Assembly: GCA_037445895.1 (NCBI GenBank)
Contig: JBBIJO010000016.1
Span: forward strand, 1 to 41,126
Reading direction: 5' to 3'
DNA from: JBBIJO01 sp037445895
GTDB taxonomy: Bacteria; Bacteroidota; Ignavibacteria; Kapaibacteriales; UBA2268
Length of the DNA stretch: 41,126 nucleotides
Shown here: positions 16,662 to 25,790 of the stretch, piece after piece
Layout of the letters: every line of letters starts with the position of its first letter
Numbering within the stretch: the first letter of the stretch is position 1
Notes under the pieces: model-generated
Told to the model about the DNA's origin: nothing
Databases searched by the model: none
The model's input: the letters and a program-made list of their open reading frames with translations, nothing else
Translations under genes and position numbers: made by a program

Positions 16662-16940
16662 TTATGTTGTTGTATTATCAATAAGATACAAAGTGATTTT
16701 TTTGATTTCGTCGATAAAAAATTCTTCGTTGATTCTACTTTGTATCTCGCAAATCTTCAATTTTTCGGCTATGTTCAATGCTGCCATTGTAAAAGCAGTT
16801 TGTAGCGATTCCTCCTTATACTTCTCTAATGCATTTCCAAGTTGGTGGTCAACTTCTTGGGCAGCACGCGCCACAACCGTTTCGTTGCTTCCTTTCAAGT
16901 TATATTCAGTCCCCAGTATTTTTACTTTAAAGTTTCCCAT
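16662..16940 (-). CDS. zapA: Cell division protein ZapA
   Basis: ZapA crosslinks FtsZ protofilaments at the division ring. This 92-residue protein has the family start MGNFKVKILGTEYNLKGS, the ARAAQEVDHQLGNALEKY helix, and TMAALNIAEKL in the coiled-coil region. It lies directly upstream of the 6S-like RNA, whose 5' end is within a few bases of the zapA stop. The RNA is therefore either processed from the zapA transcript or started inside zapA. Confidence 0.88.
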   Translation of the reverse strand: MGNFKVKILGTEYNLKGSNETVVARAAQEVDHQLGNALEKYKEESLQTAFTMAALNIAEKLKICEIQSRINEEFFIDEIKKITLYLIDNTTT

Positions 16941-17060
16941 CTTTCTACTTTTAGTCCAACCATAAATTACTAATTTTTTTAATAAAAAAATAAAATTCTT
17001 TCTTGTGTAGCTAACCGCAGTTTAGTAAATGATTTTTCTTTAAACTGGTTTCTGTTTAGT

Positions 17061-18605
17061 TTAGCATCGATATAAATTTCGGTGCATAATACTACGCGAC
17101 TCGATTATTCTTTCCTCTTCGGGCATCGAAATCAATCGGATGTTCAAATCTTTATCGTTCTCGGATTGGAGAAGTTTTGCGTAGTAGTCGATGACTTCTG
17201 CTGGAAAAATTCCATTCCTTTCGAAAAAATAGCGATGACGTAATAATTTTTCCGCCGATTCAACACAACTTGTTCCCAAAGCTTCCATCGACTGCGAGAT
17301 TGAACTTTGCAATTCAGTTGAAATTCTATACATACGTGCCAACTTCGAAGATTCGTCGGGATGTTTTAGCCCCCACTCGGCAGCAACTGCCAAACCAGCA
17401 AGAAGAAGATGGACAAAGGCACTGCCGTCGGGACTACGAAGTTCGACGGTTTGCCTCGGCTCGCGATATTGGATTGGCTCCTGTTGCGATGGATTTAAAA
17501 TGCTTGCGAGATTGTTTCTTTCCGACCAAGCCAAAGGAACCCTAATCATAGCATTTCTATCGGATTTGCTCCAACAAATTCTTGTTGGGGCTTCTTGTCC
17601 GGGGACAAGCCGAAGATACGAAGCTGCGACGGTATTCCCAAAGGATGTGAGGCTTGGAGCAAACTGGCACAGCCCTCCGATTAATTTCAAAGCATAACTG
17701 GAAAGTTCGTTCTTGCTATCGAGCATTTTGTTCTTTCCATTTTTCGAAAGGGCAAGATGGAAATGGAGACCGTTGCCTGCGTGCTCGGGGTCAATTTTTG
17801 GGAAGAAAGTAGCGAAGCAATTATTTTGATATGCAACGTTTCGAATTATCCAACTCGAAAGGACAAGGTAATCTGCGAGTTCTTCGATTCCGACGAGTGT
17901 AAATTCAATTTCCACTTGTTCAGCTGTTTTTCCGTTCAATTCGTCGAGTTCGCTTTGCAGCGATTCGATGAAACCAACTTCGTTGTGTCCATACTTGATG
18001 CTTCCGGAAATTTGGGCAATTAAAGTCATCATTTGATTCACCATTCGCGTAGTTTTTGCAAAAGGTGGACTAGCGTGGTAACCTTGCTGCTTACCAATCA
18101 AATACTTTTTGTTAGGCTGATCGAAAATTAAATAAAACTCGAGTTCCCCGAGCGCCAATAAATCGAACCCCGTTTGTTCCTTTAACTGCCGATGTGCTTT
18201 TGCCAATATATTATCCGGGGTAAAGGGGGCAGGATTCCCTTTATTATCGAAGAAACGGCAGAAAAAGTCGAGACTCTTGCTATCGAAAGGATTAAGAAAA
18301 GCCGATTTGTAGATAGGAACAACATATAAGTCCGACTTATCCGAAGCTACCATACCTTTGAAAAGGGACGAACTATCGACACGTTCGCCATCGGCTAAAA
18401 CAAGCTCGGTTTGATATTGGTTCTGAACCGGGATATGCATTTCTCGGATTTTGCCATCGGCTGCAACGTAATGGAAAGTTATTCTTTCGATTTGTTGTTC
18501 GGAAATTATCCGAAGAAAATCCGAACGGGTAAGTTCGTTTTTGTCTTTGTTGACAATTTTACAAATTGGGTTCTCCAAAGCAAAATTATAATTACTTGTT
18601 ACCAT
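17061..18605 (-). CDS. Glutamine synthetase family protein
   Basis: This enzyme of the type I glutamine synthetase superfamily is 514 residues from ATG 18605; a TTG two codons earlier is less likely. The beta-grasp domain is at about 1-110. The catalytic domain has LGELEFYLI, IKYGHNEVG, AEQVEIEF, AGNGLHFHLALSKNGKN (phosphate/ATP His), SYLRLVPGQEAPTRICWSKSDR and TVELRSPDGSAFVHLLLAGLA. It has a C-terminal extension ending in a His/Arg-rich tail. It is a divergent branch, so gamma-glutamyl-amine or glutamine synthesis are both possible. It stands alone: zapA is 120 bp away, with no nitrogen-regulation gene nearby. Confidence 0.82.
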   Translation of the reverse strand: MVTSNYNFALENPICKIVNKDKNELTRSDFLRIISEQQIERITFHYVAADGKIREMHIPVQNQYQTELVLADGERVDSSSLFKGMVASDKSDLYVVPIYKSAFLNPFDSKSLDFFCRFFDNKGNPAPFTPDNILAKAHRQLKEQTGFDLLALGELEFYLIFDQPNKKYLIGKQQGYHASPPFAKTTRMVNQMMTLIAQISGSIKYGHNEVGFIESLQSELDELNGKTAEQVEIEFTLVGIEELADYLVLSSWIIRNVAYQNNCFATFFPKIDPEHAGNGLHFHLALSKNGKNKMLDSKNELSSYALKLIGGLCQFAPSLTSFGNTVAASYLRLVPGQEAPTRICWSKSDRNAMIRVPLAWSERNNLASILNPSQQEPIQYREPRQTVELRSPDGSAFVHLLLAGLAVAAEWGLKHPDESSKLARMYRISTELQSSISQSMEALGTSCVESAEKLLRHRYFFERNGIFPAEVIDYYAKLLQSENDKDLNIRLISMPEEERIIESRSIMHRNLYRC

Positions 18606-18719
18606 AACCAAATAGGAATATTATTCAACTTAAAAATGCAAGTTAATGAAAACATTGATTATTTATCGAATATTTTATTGATTGTGTATTAGAATTTGAG
18701 TAATTGTGGGAAAATAAAA

Positions 18720-19856
18720 TTACCAAGGGAAGTTGGTTTTGCATTTCCTGTATTTTTCGAGGTAACTTTTTGGGATTAAATTTTTTATTCCATTTTTGAG
18801 AAATTGCCAAAATATTTTCGATAGGTGATATGTTGCAACGGACATTTTCTTGAATATTCGGTTTTCGCATTGGATAGAATATCGCATTGCATCCAAATAG
18901 AACTTTAGCCAATGCCTTACCGAGGTCCCTTCGAAATTATATTCTGCGATATTAAGCCCAATATAATAAAATAATTTGGGATTGTTTTTGGAAGCTTTGA
19001 GAAGCAAAGCATAATCCGCAGATAGACCCATTTGATATTTATTTTGTTTATGAAAAGTAGCCGAAAAGAAAATGGACTGATGACAAATTTGCATCCCTTT
19101 CCAATAATTCGAAATTTTACCGGGTTTCTTTTCGACTTTATAATTCGAGTAGTCAATGATATGATTCCCATAGAAAATATTATGTTCGGAAAGTTCCGCT
19201 TTTATTTTTTCGACTACATTTTCGAGTACATTTTCGCCGCAAAACCTATCGCGCGAATTCAAAAAATTTACCAAAGTTCCAAAAGAAAGGACAATCCCTT
19301 TGTTCATCGCATCGTAAATCCCTTGGTCGTATTCACTTATCCAATAGTCTATAACATATTCATATTCCTTGATTGATTCAATAGTTCCGTCGGTCGAAGC
19401 TCCGTCGATAACCAAATACTCAACGTTTGGGTATTTTTGCTCGATTATACTTTCAATCGTATTTGCAATTTCGACTTTGCCATTTCGAACCGCAGTAACA
19501 ATAGAAATCAAAGGAAGTTTGATTAAGCCATTCTCGAGTTTGAATTTATTCAAATCGAAATTAAAATTGTCGGGCGGAGTAACTTCGAACAATCGGCGTC
19601 CAACGAAATCGCAAGCCCACCAAACCTCGTCGTCTGTGTTGTAATTCTCTATTTCGTAGCTATACTTAAAAAATCCGCGCTTCCTTAAGCCTCCTTCGGC
19701 TCGGTTCCCAACACTTCCGTTAAAGAACATTTTTGTTTCGTATTCTTTGGCGAAATTAAGCTTGGGAATAATTTCCGAAACAATCTGAGTAGTCGAATAT
19801 CTTCTATCCAACGTAATTAGTTTTTCAGCAATTCGATTAGTATTTTCCACCCCCAT
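18720..19856 (-). CDS. Family 2 glycosyltransferase, cell-surface glycan type
   Basis: This 378-residue GT-A fold transferase resembles WcaA/WcaE-like enzymes of polysaccharide loci. The catalytic domain starts about residue 113: LPLISIVTAVRNG, TIESIIEQKYPNVEYLVIDG, STDGTIESI, DYWISEYDQGIYDAMNKGI. In the usual FLNSGD position it reads FLNSRDRF, so the Gly is replaced by Arg while the Asp remains. Residues 1-112 are an extra N-terminal region containing NRAEGGLRKRGFFKYSYE, a string often found just before such domains, here separated by about 45 residues. It is the only sugar transferase in this block. Confidence 0.8.
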   Translation of the reverse strand: MGVENTNRIAEKLITLDRRYSTTQIVSEIIPKLNFAKEYETKMFFNGSVGNRAEGGLRKRGFFKYSYEIENYNTDDEVWWACDFVGRRLFEVTPPDNFNFDLNKFKLENGLIKLPLISIVTAVRNGKVEIANTIESIIEQKYPNVEYLVIDGASTDGTIESIKEYEYVIDYWISEYDQGIYDAMNKGIVLSFGTLVNFLNSRDRFCGENVLENVVEKIKAELSEHNIFYGNHIIDYSNYKVEKKPGKISNYWKGMQICHQSIFFSATFHKQNKYQMGLSADYALLLKASKNNPKLFYYIGLNIAEYNFEGTSVRHWLKFYLDAMRYSIQCENRIFKKMSVATYHLSKIFWQFLKNGIKNLIPKSYLEKYRKCKTNFPW

Positions 19857-19970
19857 AAGATAAAGCCCAACAAGTTCAAAAAATCAAAAAATAACTACAT
19901 TGAGAACGCAAAAATAATCAATTTTAAAAACTACAATTTCAAAACTTACAAAATGGCTTTTTCTACCTTC

Positions 19971-19990
19971 GTAGCGGATGCTACTTTTTT
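19971..19990 (+). terminator. Small hairpin with T-run, function unclear
   Basis: GTAGC-GGAT-GCTAC is followed by TTTTTT on the plus strand. Both flanking genes are on the minus strand, so no known transcript would use it as a plus-strand terminator. It may only mark the end region of the thiamine-binding gene (stop at 20012). Confidence 0.3.
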
Positions 19991-20011
19991 ATAGCTTTAA
20001 TGCATTGATGC

Positions 20012-20254
20012 CTACTCGCAACCACAAATATTTGAAATTTTGACGACCATAGTGAATTTTGTTCGTTGGTGCATTTTTTCGAAAATTTCAGCGAGCAAAT
20101 TAAAAATTAATCTTGCATCTCCACGAAGGGTTGTGGACATAAATCCCACAGTAATTTCTAAATCGTAGTTTCGAATAATACGAAGAACTTCTTCGATATC
20201 GGAAGTATAGTCCTTGCTTTGAATAGGCAAAAATGAGATTTCGCAAGAAATCAT
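20012..20254 (-). CDS. MTH1187-family thiamine-binding protein
   Basis: This is a small protein (80 residues from ATG 20254) of the MTH1187/YkoF-like family. Members bind thiamine or its pyrimidine part and form ferredoxin-fold oligomers. Recognisable parts are MISCEISFLPIQSKDYTSDI, LRIIRNYDLEITVG, MSTTLRGDARLIFNLLAEIF and TKFTMVVKISN. The start at 20254 gives an ATGA overlap with the methyltransferase stop; the longer frame from 20266 adds MDKA and is less likely. No TPP riboswitch is visible. Confidence 0.72.
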   Translation of the reverse strand: MISCEISFLPIQSKDYTSDIEEVLRIIRNYDLEITVGFMSTTLRGDARLIFNLLAEIFEKMHQRTKFTMVVKISNICGCE

Positions 20255-20925
20255 TGCTTTATCCATAGAACCGATAAGAAACCAGGTTTGTTAATACCGG
20301 AGAGAGTTTCTTCTAAATCGAGCGAAATGGCATTTTCTTCAACATCGGGCGGAATAAACACACATTGGCGAATCGTTACTAACTCGTTTGAGTGCATAGA
20401 TTTAATCCTTTCGATATCTAAAAGTGTTGCATATTTAAAAACAGTATTTTGTTGAAAATAATCAGATTGATACAGTTGCCCCCAAAGGCTGTCCCGATTG
20501 ATAAAGCCCGCAACTATTTTGCCGCCCTTTCGAACCACTCGAAAAAACTCGTCGAGCCCTCTCGTTTGGTTTTCGAAAAATTCCAATGCAGCAACGCTTA
20601 ATACCGCGTCGAACTGTTCATCGGCAAAAGGTAGAGAATCTCCATTGCAACGGATGAAAGTAATTGCCTGTTTCGAATCTCTTGCTTTCTTTTGGGCAAT
20701 GTTAAGCATTCTTTCGGAAATGTCCACTCCGGTAACCACACATCCCAATCGGGCGAGTTTTATGGAATAGTTCCCAGTGCCACAACCAACGTCTAAAACA
20801 CTCATTCCCTTTGTTGGATGCAAAAGGTAAATTATTTCGCGCGTTTCGATTGAATCGATGAACTTCCCCAAAGGCGTTTCATACCATTGGTCGTAAGTTT
20901 CTGCTTCCGAGTCGAAAACTTGCAT
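20251..20925 (-). CDS. Class I SAM-dependent methyltransferase
   Basis: This 224-residue UbiE-like (Methyltransf_11) protein has the SAM motif VLDVGCGTGNYSIKLARLG, then VTGVDISERMLNIAQKKA, the motif-III acidic stretch GDSLPFADEQFDAVLSVAALEFF, and VRKGGKIVAGFINRDSLW. The C-terminal half is divergent, so the acceptor cannot be named. It overlaps the thiamine-binding gene by 4 bp. The pair is separated from the upstream heparinase-like gene by 232 bp without coding potential. Confidence 0.85.
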   Translation of the reverse strand: MQVFDSEAETYDQWYETPLGKFIDSIETREIIYLLHPTKGMSVLDVGCGTGNYSIKLARLGCVVTGVDISERMLNIAQKKARDSKQAITFIRCNGDSLPFADEQFDAVLSVAALEFFENQTRGLDEFFRVVRKGGKIVAGFINRDSLWGQLYQSDYFQQNTVFKYATLLDIERIKSMHSNELVTIRQCVFIPPDVEENAISLDLEETLSGINKPGFLSVLWIKQ

Positions 20926-21157
20926 ATATTTAAATAATAATTATAAAGCTCAATCAAAAAACTAAAATAAAATTTTTGCAAGAAAAATCAAACTAAATTC
21001 GAACAAAAAAATTTCGTTTCGAAACAACAACAAAGCGAAGCAAAATAAACCAGCATAGGAGAAAGAACAGTTACTACTTGTTCCAACCAACGGAACGACA
21101 ACAACAGCAAAAAGAGCTTTCATTATTCTAATTCAAGATTCAGATTTTTTAGGAATC

Positions 21158-23290
21158 CTACAACTCGAGTCGCCAGCGTAATTGATTACGGTGTGAAGTA
21201 TAAACGATACGTTTCGAGGCAATAAGCAATCCATACTGTGGTGAATATTCATACTCTTCGATTCCAATAGAAGAATCTTCGAATATCATAAGTATTTTAA
21301 TGTTTGCATTTTGAAGGATTGCAAGGTTATTTTTGATTTCAACAGTTACGTTGGGATGGAGATGGAAGTGCAAATGTTTTTCCCCGTCGCAAAGGCAAAG
21401 GTCTTCGCCCCAAATCTTATTTGGTTCGAAAGCAAGGCAACGCCGATGAGGCTGCCGATAGGCATATTGTTCCCCAATAATAGAGGTCTTATTTATTTGA
21501 ATTATTTTGGATTTAGTTCGATGTTTACTTATCCAAAAAACATCGTCAAGATTGTTGGTTTTCCAAGTGTTTTGCTCTTTATTCGGAACGACAAGAGTGT
21601 TGTGTGAAATTACTGAACGAAATCTATTGCGTGCTTCAACAGAACACGTGTAGCAATACGTTCCAATGTCTACAATGAAGTCGATACCCCGGCAATTCAA
21701 TGTAATTGAAAGTTGGTCGTTGTGCGAATGGCCTCCTTTTCCCCATTGGCCAATTCCACCACATCGAAAGGATAGGGAATAATTTTCGCTTTTAAAAACA
21801 TATAAGCCGAATTCTTTGCAAGCGGAAACGTCGATAGGCTCCGTTTTGCGAAATTCGAAATACGATAGCAGTCTATTCTTTTTGATAAAAATCGAGCCAA
21901 AAGTGTCGTCGGAAAAAATGCCGTTTAGATTGTCGGTTAATATATTTAAAATTGGGTATTCCAACAGGTTTTCGTAGGTTTCGTTTCCGAACTTTACGGT
22001 GCGAAGGAAATAATTTAGCCGCAAAACACGACCACTGTCGTTATCGCCAATTTGGTCGAATTCTTTGTTTGCTTTCTCCAATGCCTTTGTAAAAGCGATG
22101 ACACAATTCACTCGTTCAATAAACTTTGGTGGGAAAATAATTTTTTTTGCCGATACGTCAACACTAAATTTTTGCCTTTCAAGTGGTAGGAGGTTACGAG
22201 TAGCTCGCCAGCCCATATTTTTGTAAGAAGCAAGAGATTCGACTTTCTCTGGTGGTAAATTGCCGAGCAAATAAAGAGAAAGCAATAGCATTTCGGCAAC
22301 TTGGAGATGATACATTGTGGAGCACTCGAAATTTCCTCCGCCTTCGAAGAACTGATGCAAAGTTTCATTAATGATTTCTTGCAAAGAAAAAGCAACGAGT
22401 TGCGACGAAAAATTGGAAACAGGCAGAAATGCCCCGGCAAAAGCCAATGCAGTGAGATTTGCAAAGTAATGATTCGCTCGCAGTCCTTCCGACCATTCCA
22501 AATTATTCAAGATAAAGTTAATATGGATTAATATGCTTTCGAAAAATTCTTTTTTGAAGAAATCGGTAAATTCGGCGTCCTTGGAAGTAAATAAATCGTA
22601 TATAAAGAGCCAGTTGATAAGCCGAATTCCACAATCCATCGGCGATTTCCATTGAATAGTATAAAGAGGTGGGTTAGTTGCAATAAAATCGAGTATCTGA
22701 TTTTGGTATTCGGCAACGGCTCGGTTGGCGAGTTCCCGATTATTTTCGGTCTTTGCCAGACCGAACAGATATGCAAGAATTGGAAGATGCTGCATCCTGC
22801 CAAGTTCCCAAGGCTCTTTAATATCGACACCTTCTTTGGGTTTCAAGCGTCTATGATAGGTAATGTCCCACTCAAATTTGCTTTTTGGAGCATTCCAATA
22901 GTTTATGGGTTGAAATTGATATTGTTGCAAATACCTGGAAATTTCTTGTGCCTTCGGTTGCCAAAAGTATGGAACTCTCTCGCATATCGAAGCGTGGTCT
23001 AACTGGTGATTTCTATCAATCCAGCCAGTTCCCAAAAGGTTAAACCTATGGCGAAGAATATTCTCGGCGATTCCTTTAATTTCTTGGCTAATTTCTATTA
23101 GAATCTCCTCGTAAGGAATTCGGAAATAACCTGTGGTTAGTTGTTCGAAAGCTGAGAGAGGAAATTTGTAGATTTTTGATTTTTCGCTTTCAACTGTTAC
23201 TGGGAAGGTGAAATTTTTCCCTTTGACAAATAATTTCCTAATTGAAATTGCCAATGGGATGTTAGTGAATTTGTAAAAATCGCTCAACAC
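21158..23290 (-). CDS. Heparinase II/III family protein, no signal peptide
   Basis: The 710-residue protein has the two-part layout of polysaccharide lyases. An (alpha/alpha) toroid region (about 130-390) has WELGRMQHLPILAYL, SPMDCGIRLINWLF, NHYFANLTALAF and EGGGNFECSTMYHLQ. A C-terminal beta-sandwich carries GQWGKGGHSHNDQLSITLN and DIGTYCY. The start is GTG 23290 (TTG 23287 is alternative), 11 bases after the namZ stop; no ATG is available nearby. The N-terminus (MLSDFYKFTNIPLAISIRKL) is not a signal peptide, which is unusual for a lyase. Such cytosolic or weakly exported forms occur in glycan-biosynthesis loci. It is the last gene of the packed run from 32769. Confidence 0.78.
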   Translation of the reverse strand: MLSDFYKFTNIPLAISIRKLFVKGKNFTFPVTVESEKSKIYKFPLSAFEQLTTGYFRIPYEEILIEISQEIKGIAENILRHRFNLLGTGWIDRNHQLDHASICERVPYFWQPKAQEISRYLQQYQFQPINYWNAPKSKFEWDITYHRRLKPKEGVDIKEPWELGRMQHLPILAYLFGLAKTENNRELANRAVAEYQNQILDFIATNPPLYTIQWKSPMDCGIRLINWLFIYDLFTSKDAEFTDFFKKEFFESILIHINFILNNLEWSEGLRANHYFANLTALAFAGAFLPVSNFSSQLVAFSLQEIINETLHQFFEGGGNFECSTMYHLQVAEMLLLSLYLLGNLPPEKVESLASYKNMGWRATRNLLPLERQKFSVDVSAKKIIFPPKFIERVNCVIAFTKALEKANKEFDQIGDNDSGRVLRLNYFLRTVKFGNETYENLLEYPILNILTDNLNGIFSDDTFGSIFIKKNRLLSYFEFRKTEPIDVSACKEFGLYVFKSENYSLSFRCGGIGQWGKGGHSHNDQLSITLNCRGIDFIVDIGTYCYTCSVEARNRFRSVISHNTLVVPNKEQNTWKTNNLDDVFWISKHRTKSKIIQINKTSIIGEQYAYRQPHRRCLAFEPNKIWGEDLCLCDGEKHLHFHLHPNVTVEIKNNLAILQNANIKILMIFEDSSIGIEEYEYSPQYGLLIASKRIVYTSHRNQLRWRLEL

Positions 23291-23301
23291 GATGCGAGGT
23301 T

Positions 23302-24555
23302 CTACCTATATAACAAATATTTACTTCGTAATTGTAGGAAATCCGTTACCCCAGTATTCAAAAGTTCCAGTGCATTCGTTTCGTCGCCACTTAGTAATGC
23401 ATCGAAAAGTTTCCGAGTTCCCGTTACTTTTGTAAACATATTTTTTGCCTCTCGTGTAATTTTAGTTTCGTGAAATATTTCGGGATAGACTTTCCGAACT
23501 GCAAAGATTATTTTCCAGCCGTAGGAATACAATTTCAAGTTTTTATTTTTATCGAAAATAACGAGGAAACCTTTTAGGTTCAATTTCGAAACTTTTGGGT
23601 TAAGGTTTTTATAGTTAACAGCTTTAAATTTAATACCATCGAGTTTTAACGACTCGAGTTGCTTTTCGAGTAAGTGCAATTTTTTACTTTGGACGCCGAG
23701 GAACTGAAACGGAGCATTTGTCCCAATTCCTAAATTAAATAGGCGAAGTTCGCCAAAAATTCCGAGCATTGCAGCGCCACGTATTGCATCAATCGTAGGA
23801 ATATTGGGCGATGTTGGGAACCAATTTAAACCAGTATCTTCCCATTTCATCTGGCGTTGCCAATTTTCCATCTTCACAACCATAAGGTCGCACCGCCGCC
23901 GATTCTCGTTGGTGGCAATCCAGCCCTCTTCGTTGAACATAGTAGCAAGCTCGCCAATTGTCATCCCATATATATATGGAATAGGAGCAATTCCAACAAA
24001 CGAAGAAAACGATTTTTCCAAAACATTACCATCGACAAGAGTTCCTCCCAAAGGATTAGGACGATCAAGAACAATTACCCGCTTACCGTTTTCTGCGGCT
24101 GCTTCCATAACATTAAACATTGTGCTAATATAGGTATATGAACGAATACCAATATCTTGCAAATCGATAACTACAATATCGATTAAAGACATTTGCCAAG
24201 GTGTGGGTTTACGATTGTTTCCATAAAGCGAAAAAACAGGAACTCCATAAATTGAATCGTCGAAAACATATTGCCCAGCTGGGGCGGTCGCGTAGAACCC
24301 ATGTTCTGGAGTGAAAATTGCAACGAATTCAAAAGAATGAGCCAAAGCAAAATGTTCGGCTGTAAGTTTTTCGTCGGAAGCACGACTTGCCGAATTTGCA
24401 ACTAAACCTATCCGCTTCCCATTCAAAATATAAAAATCTTGCTCGATTAAAACGTCGATTCCTAATTTTATTTTTGGATATGGAAAATACTTATCCGCAG
24501 ACAGTATCGAAGAAACATACAAAAACAATAGTAAAATAACTCCTCGACGTAACAT
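23302..24555 (-). CDS. namZ: Exo-beta-N-acetylmuramidase NamZ-like (DUF1343)
   Basis: This 417-residue secreted protein of the DUF1343/NamZ family releases MurNAc from peptidoglycan fragments. A signal peptide (MLRRGVILLLFLYVSSILSA) precedes the domain. Family strings are GKRIGLVANSASR, FTPEHGFYATAPAGQ, VPVFSLYG, VVIDLQDIGIRSYTYISTM, VIVLDRPNPLGG, YGMTIGELATMFN, GLNWFPTSPNIPTIDA and LGIGTNAPFQFLG. It stands between a TPR protein and a heparinase-like protein in the same run, consistent with envelope glycan turnover. Confidence 0.9.
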   Translation of the reverse strand: MLRRGVILLLFLYVSSILSADKYFPYPKIKLGIDVLIEQDFYILNGKRIGLVANSASRASDEKLTAEHFALAHSFEFVAIFTPEHGFYATAPAGQYVFDDSIYGVPVFSLYGNNRKPTPWQMSLIDIVVIDLQDIGIRSYTYISTMFNVMEAAAENGKRVIVLDRPNPLGGTLVDGNVLEKSFSSFVGIAPIPYIYGMTIGELATMFNEEGWIATNENRRRCDLMVVKMENWQRQMKWEDTGLNWFPTSPNIPTIDAIRGAAMLGIFGELRLFNLGIGTNAPFQFLGVQSKKLHLLEKQLESLKLDGIKFKAVNYKNLNPKVSKLNLKGFLVIFDKNKNLKLYSYGWKIIFAVRKVYPEIFHETKITREAKNMFTKVTGTRKLFDALLSGDETNALELLNTGVTDFLQLRSKYLLYR

Positions 24556-24599
24556 TTGCTATTGACGACAAATTAAAAAACGGCAATTTACTGAAAAAT

Positions 24600-25790
24600 C
24601 TATTTAGTGAAAGGGACTTGAAGATATTTTTTTGCCTGTTCGTGTGAATCTCGGTAGTTTTTCCAAGAAAGGACTTTGTTGTATTGTTGAACTGCGTATT
24701 GACGTTTCCCTTGCAGGTCGTAAATTTTACCAACTTTTAAGTTCAAATATATCATAAACGGCGAAGGTCCGTCTTTGTCGAGTATGCGGGAAGCTTCGTC
24801 GCATTTGTAGAAATATTTCAACGCATCGTCGAGTTGCCCCTTTTCCATCAATGCACTTCCAACGTAATATAGTGCTTCGCGAGCGGTAAGTAGATCGAAT
24901 CCCGTTTTTTTTTGTTGGTAATTATTTAAAATCGTTTGCCACTGCTGTTGCCATTCTTGAATCATAAACAAAGAGGCATAGCAACGCCCAAGGTATCGTT
25001 GGAATACAGGATTTGCTGGGTAGCTTCGTGCAAGTTCTTCGGCAAAAGGTAGAGATGAATAGGCGTTCTTTTCGAAATCATAATAAATTTGGAGTAAAAC
25101 AAATTTCGCTTCGACCTTTGCATAGCGTGCATATTTCGAAGCTGCTTCGAGTTGAAGAATTCCCAGCTTTTTATCCCCCTTCGGAACGAAAGCCATCAGC
25201 GGTTTAATCGATGGATTTTGTTCGGGGAAAGCTTCGGCAAAATAATTATAGATTCCTGTTCCAAGCATTATGTCGTAGTTATTGGGAGCAATGTTCAAAC
25301 ATTTCAAAAGGATTTGAAAGGCTTTGTAGCCATCGGTTGCAGCGCGGAACCAATTCCCACGCAATACATGATAGCGGCCCCGATAGCCAAGAGCACCACC
25401 CTTGAAAAAAAGAGCGCCAATTTCGAATTCATTAGTATCCAATACAGCATCACAAATTTCAATTACGCGATCAATTTTTTGTAGGAAGATTTCGTCGAAT
25501 TGCCGCGATTCCCGATAGACAGCAATTTTCCACCACTCTACCATTGCATCGAGGAAATATCCAGCCGGGGTTAAAGGATATTTCTTAATTACATTTTTGA
25601 AGCATTCTTCTGCCTTGTCGAACTCGAGATTGTAGATGTAGTCGGCACCAACGAGAACCAAACTGTCTGCATCGGTTTTCATCACAGGCCATTGGGAAAA
25701 GTTCGGCAGTGTGCCGAAAATAGAAAAGGCAAATACAAACAATATGCATTTTAGACTACAATATTTATCTCGTTCCCACAATTCGGACAT
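24600..25790 (-). CDS. Exported TPR-type protein of unknown role
   Basis: This 396-residue protein begins with a probable signal segment (CILFVFAFSIFGTLPNFSQ, residues 15-33). TPR-like helices follow (LEFDKAEECFKNVIKKYPLTPAGYF near 55-80, and ALKYFYKCDEA, AVQQYNKVLSW in the C-terminal part). A middle block reads GALGYRGRYHVLRGNWFRAA and LGTGIYNYFAEAFPEQNPSI, which I recognise only as a recurrent family in Chlorobi/Ignavibacteria-type genomes. It overlaps the 3' end of amrS by 40 bp in a different frame, which is longer than typical; a start inside that overlap cannot be excluded. It is likely an envelope assembly scaffold. Confidence 0.72.
   Translation of the reverse strand: MSELWERDKYCSLKCILFVFAFSIFGTLPNFSQWPVMKTDADSLVLVGADYIYNLEFDKAEECFKNVIKKYPLTPAGYFLDAMVEWWKIAVYRESRQFDEIFLQKIDRVIEICDAVLDTNEFEIGALFFKGGALGYRGRYHVLRGNWFRAATDGYKAFQILLKCLNIAPNNYDIMLGTGIYNYFAEAFPEQNPSIKPLMAFVPKGDKKLGILQLEAASKYARYAKVEAKFVLLQIYYDFEKNAYSSLPFAEELARSYPANPVFQRYLGRCYASLFMIQEWQQQWQTILNNYQQKKTGFDLLTAREALYYVGSALMEKGQLDDALKYFYKCDEASRILDKDGPSPFMIYLNLKVGKIYDLQGKRQYAVQQYNKVLSWKNYRDSHEQAKKYLQVPFTK

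Noticed and set aside
16400..16681. 93-residue minus-strand frame
   Set aside because: It coincides with the strongly paired RNA and its T-run terminator, and lacks protein-like features.
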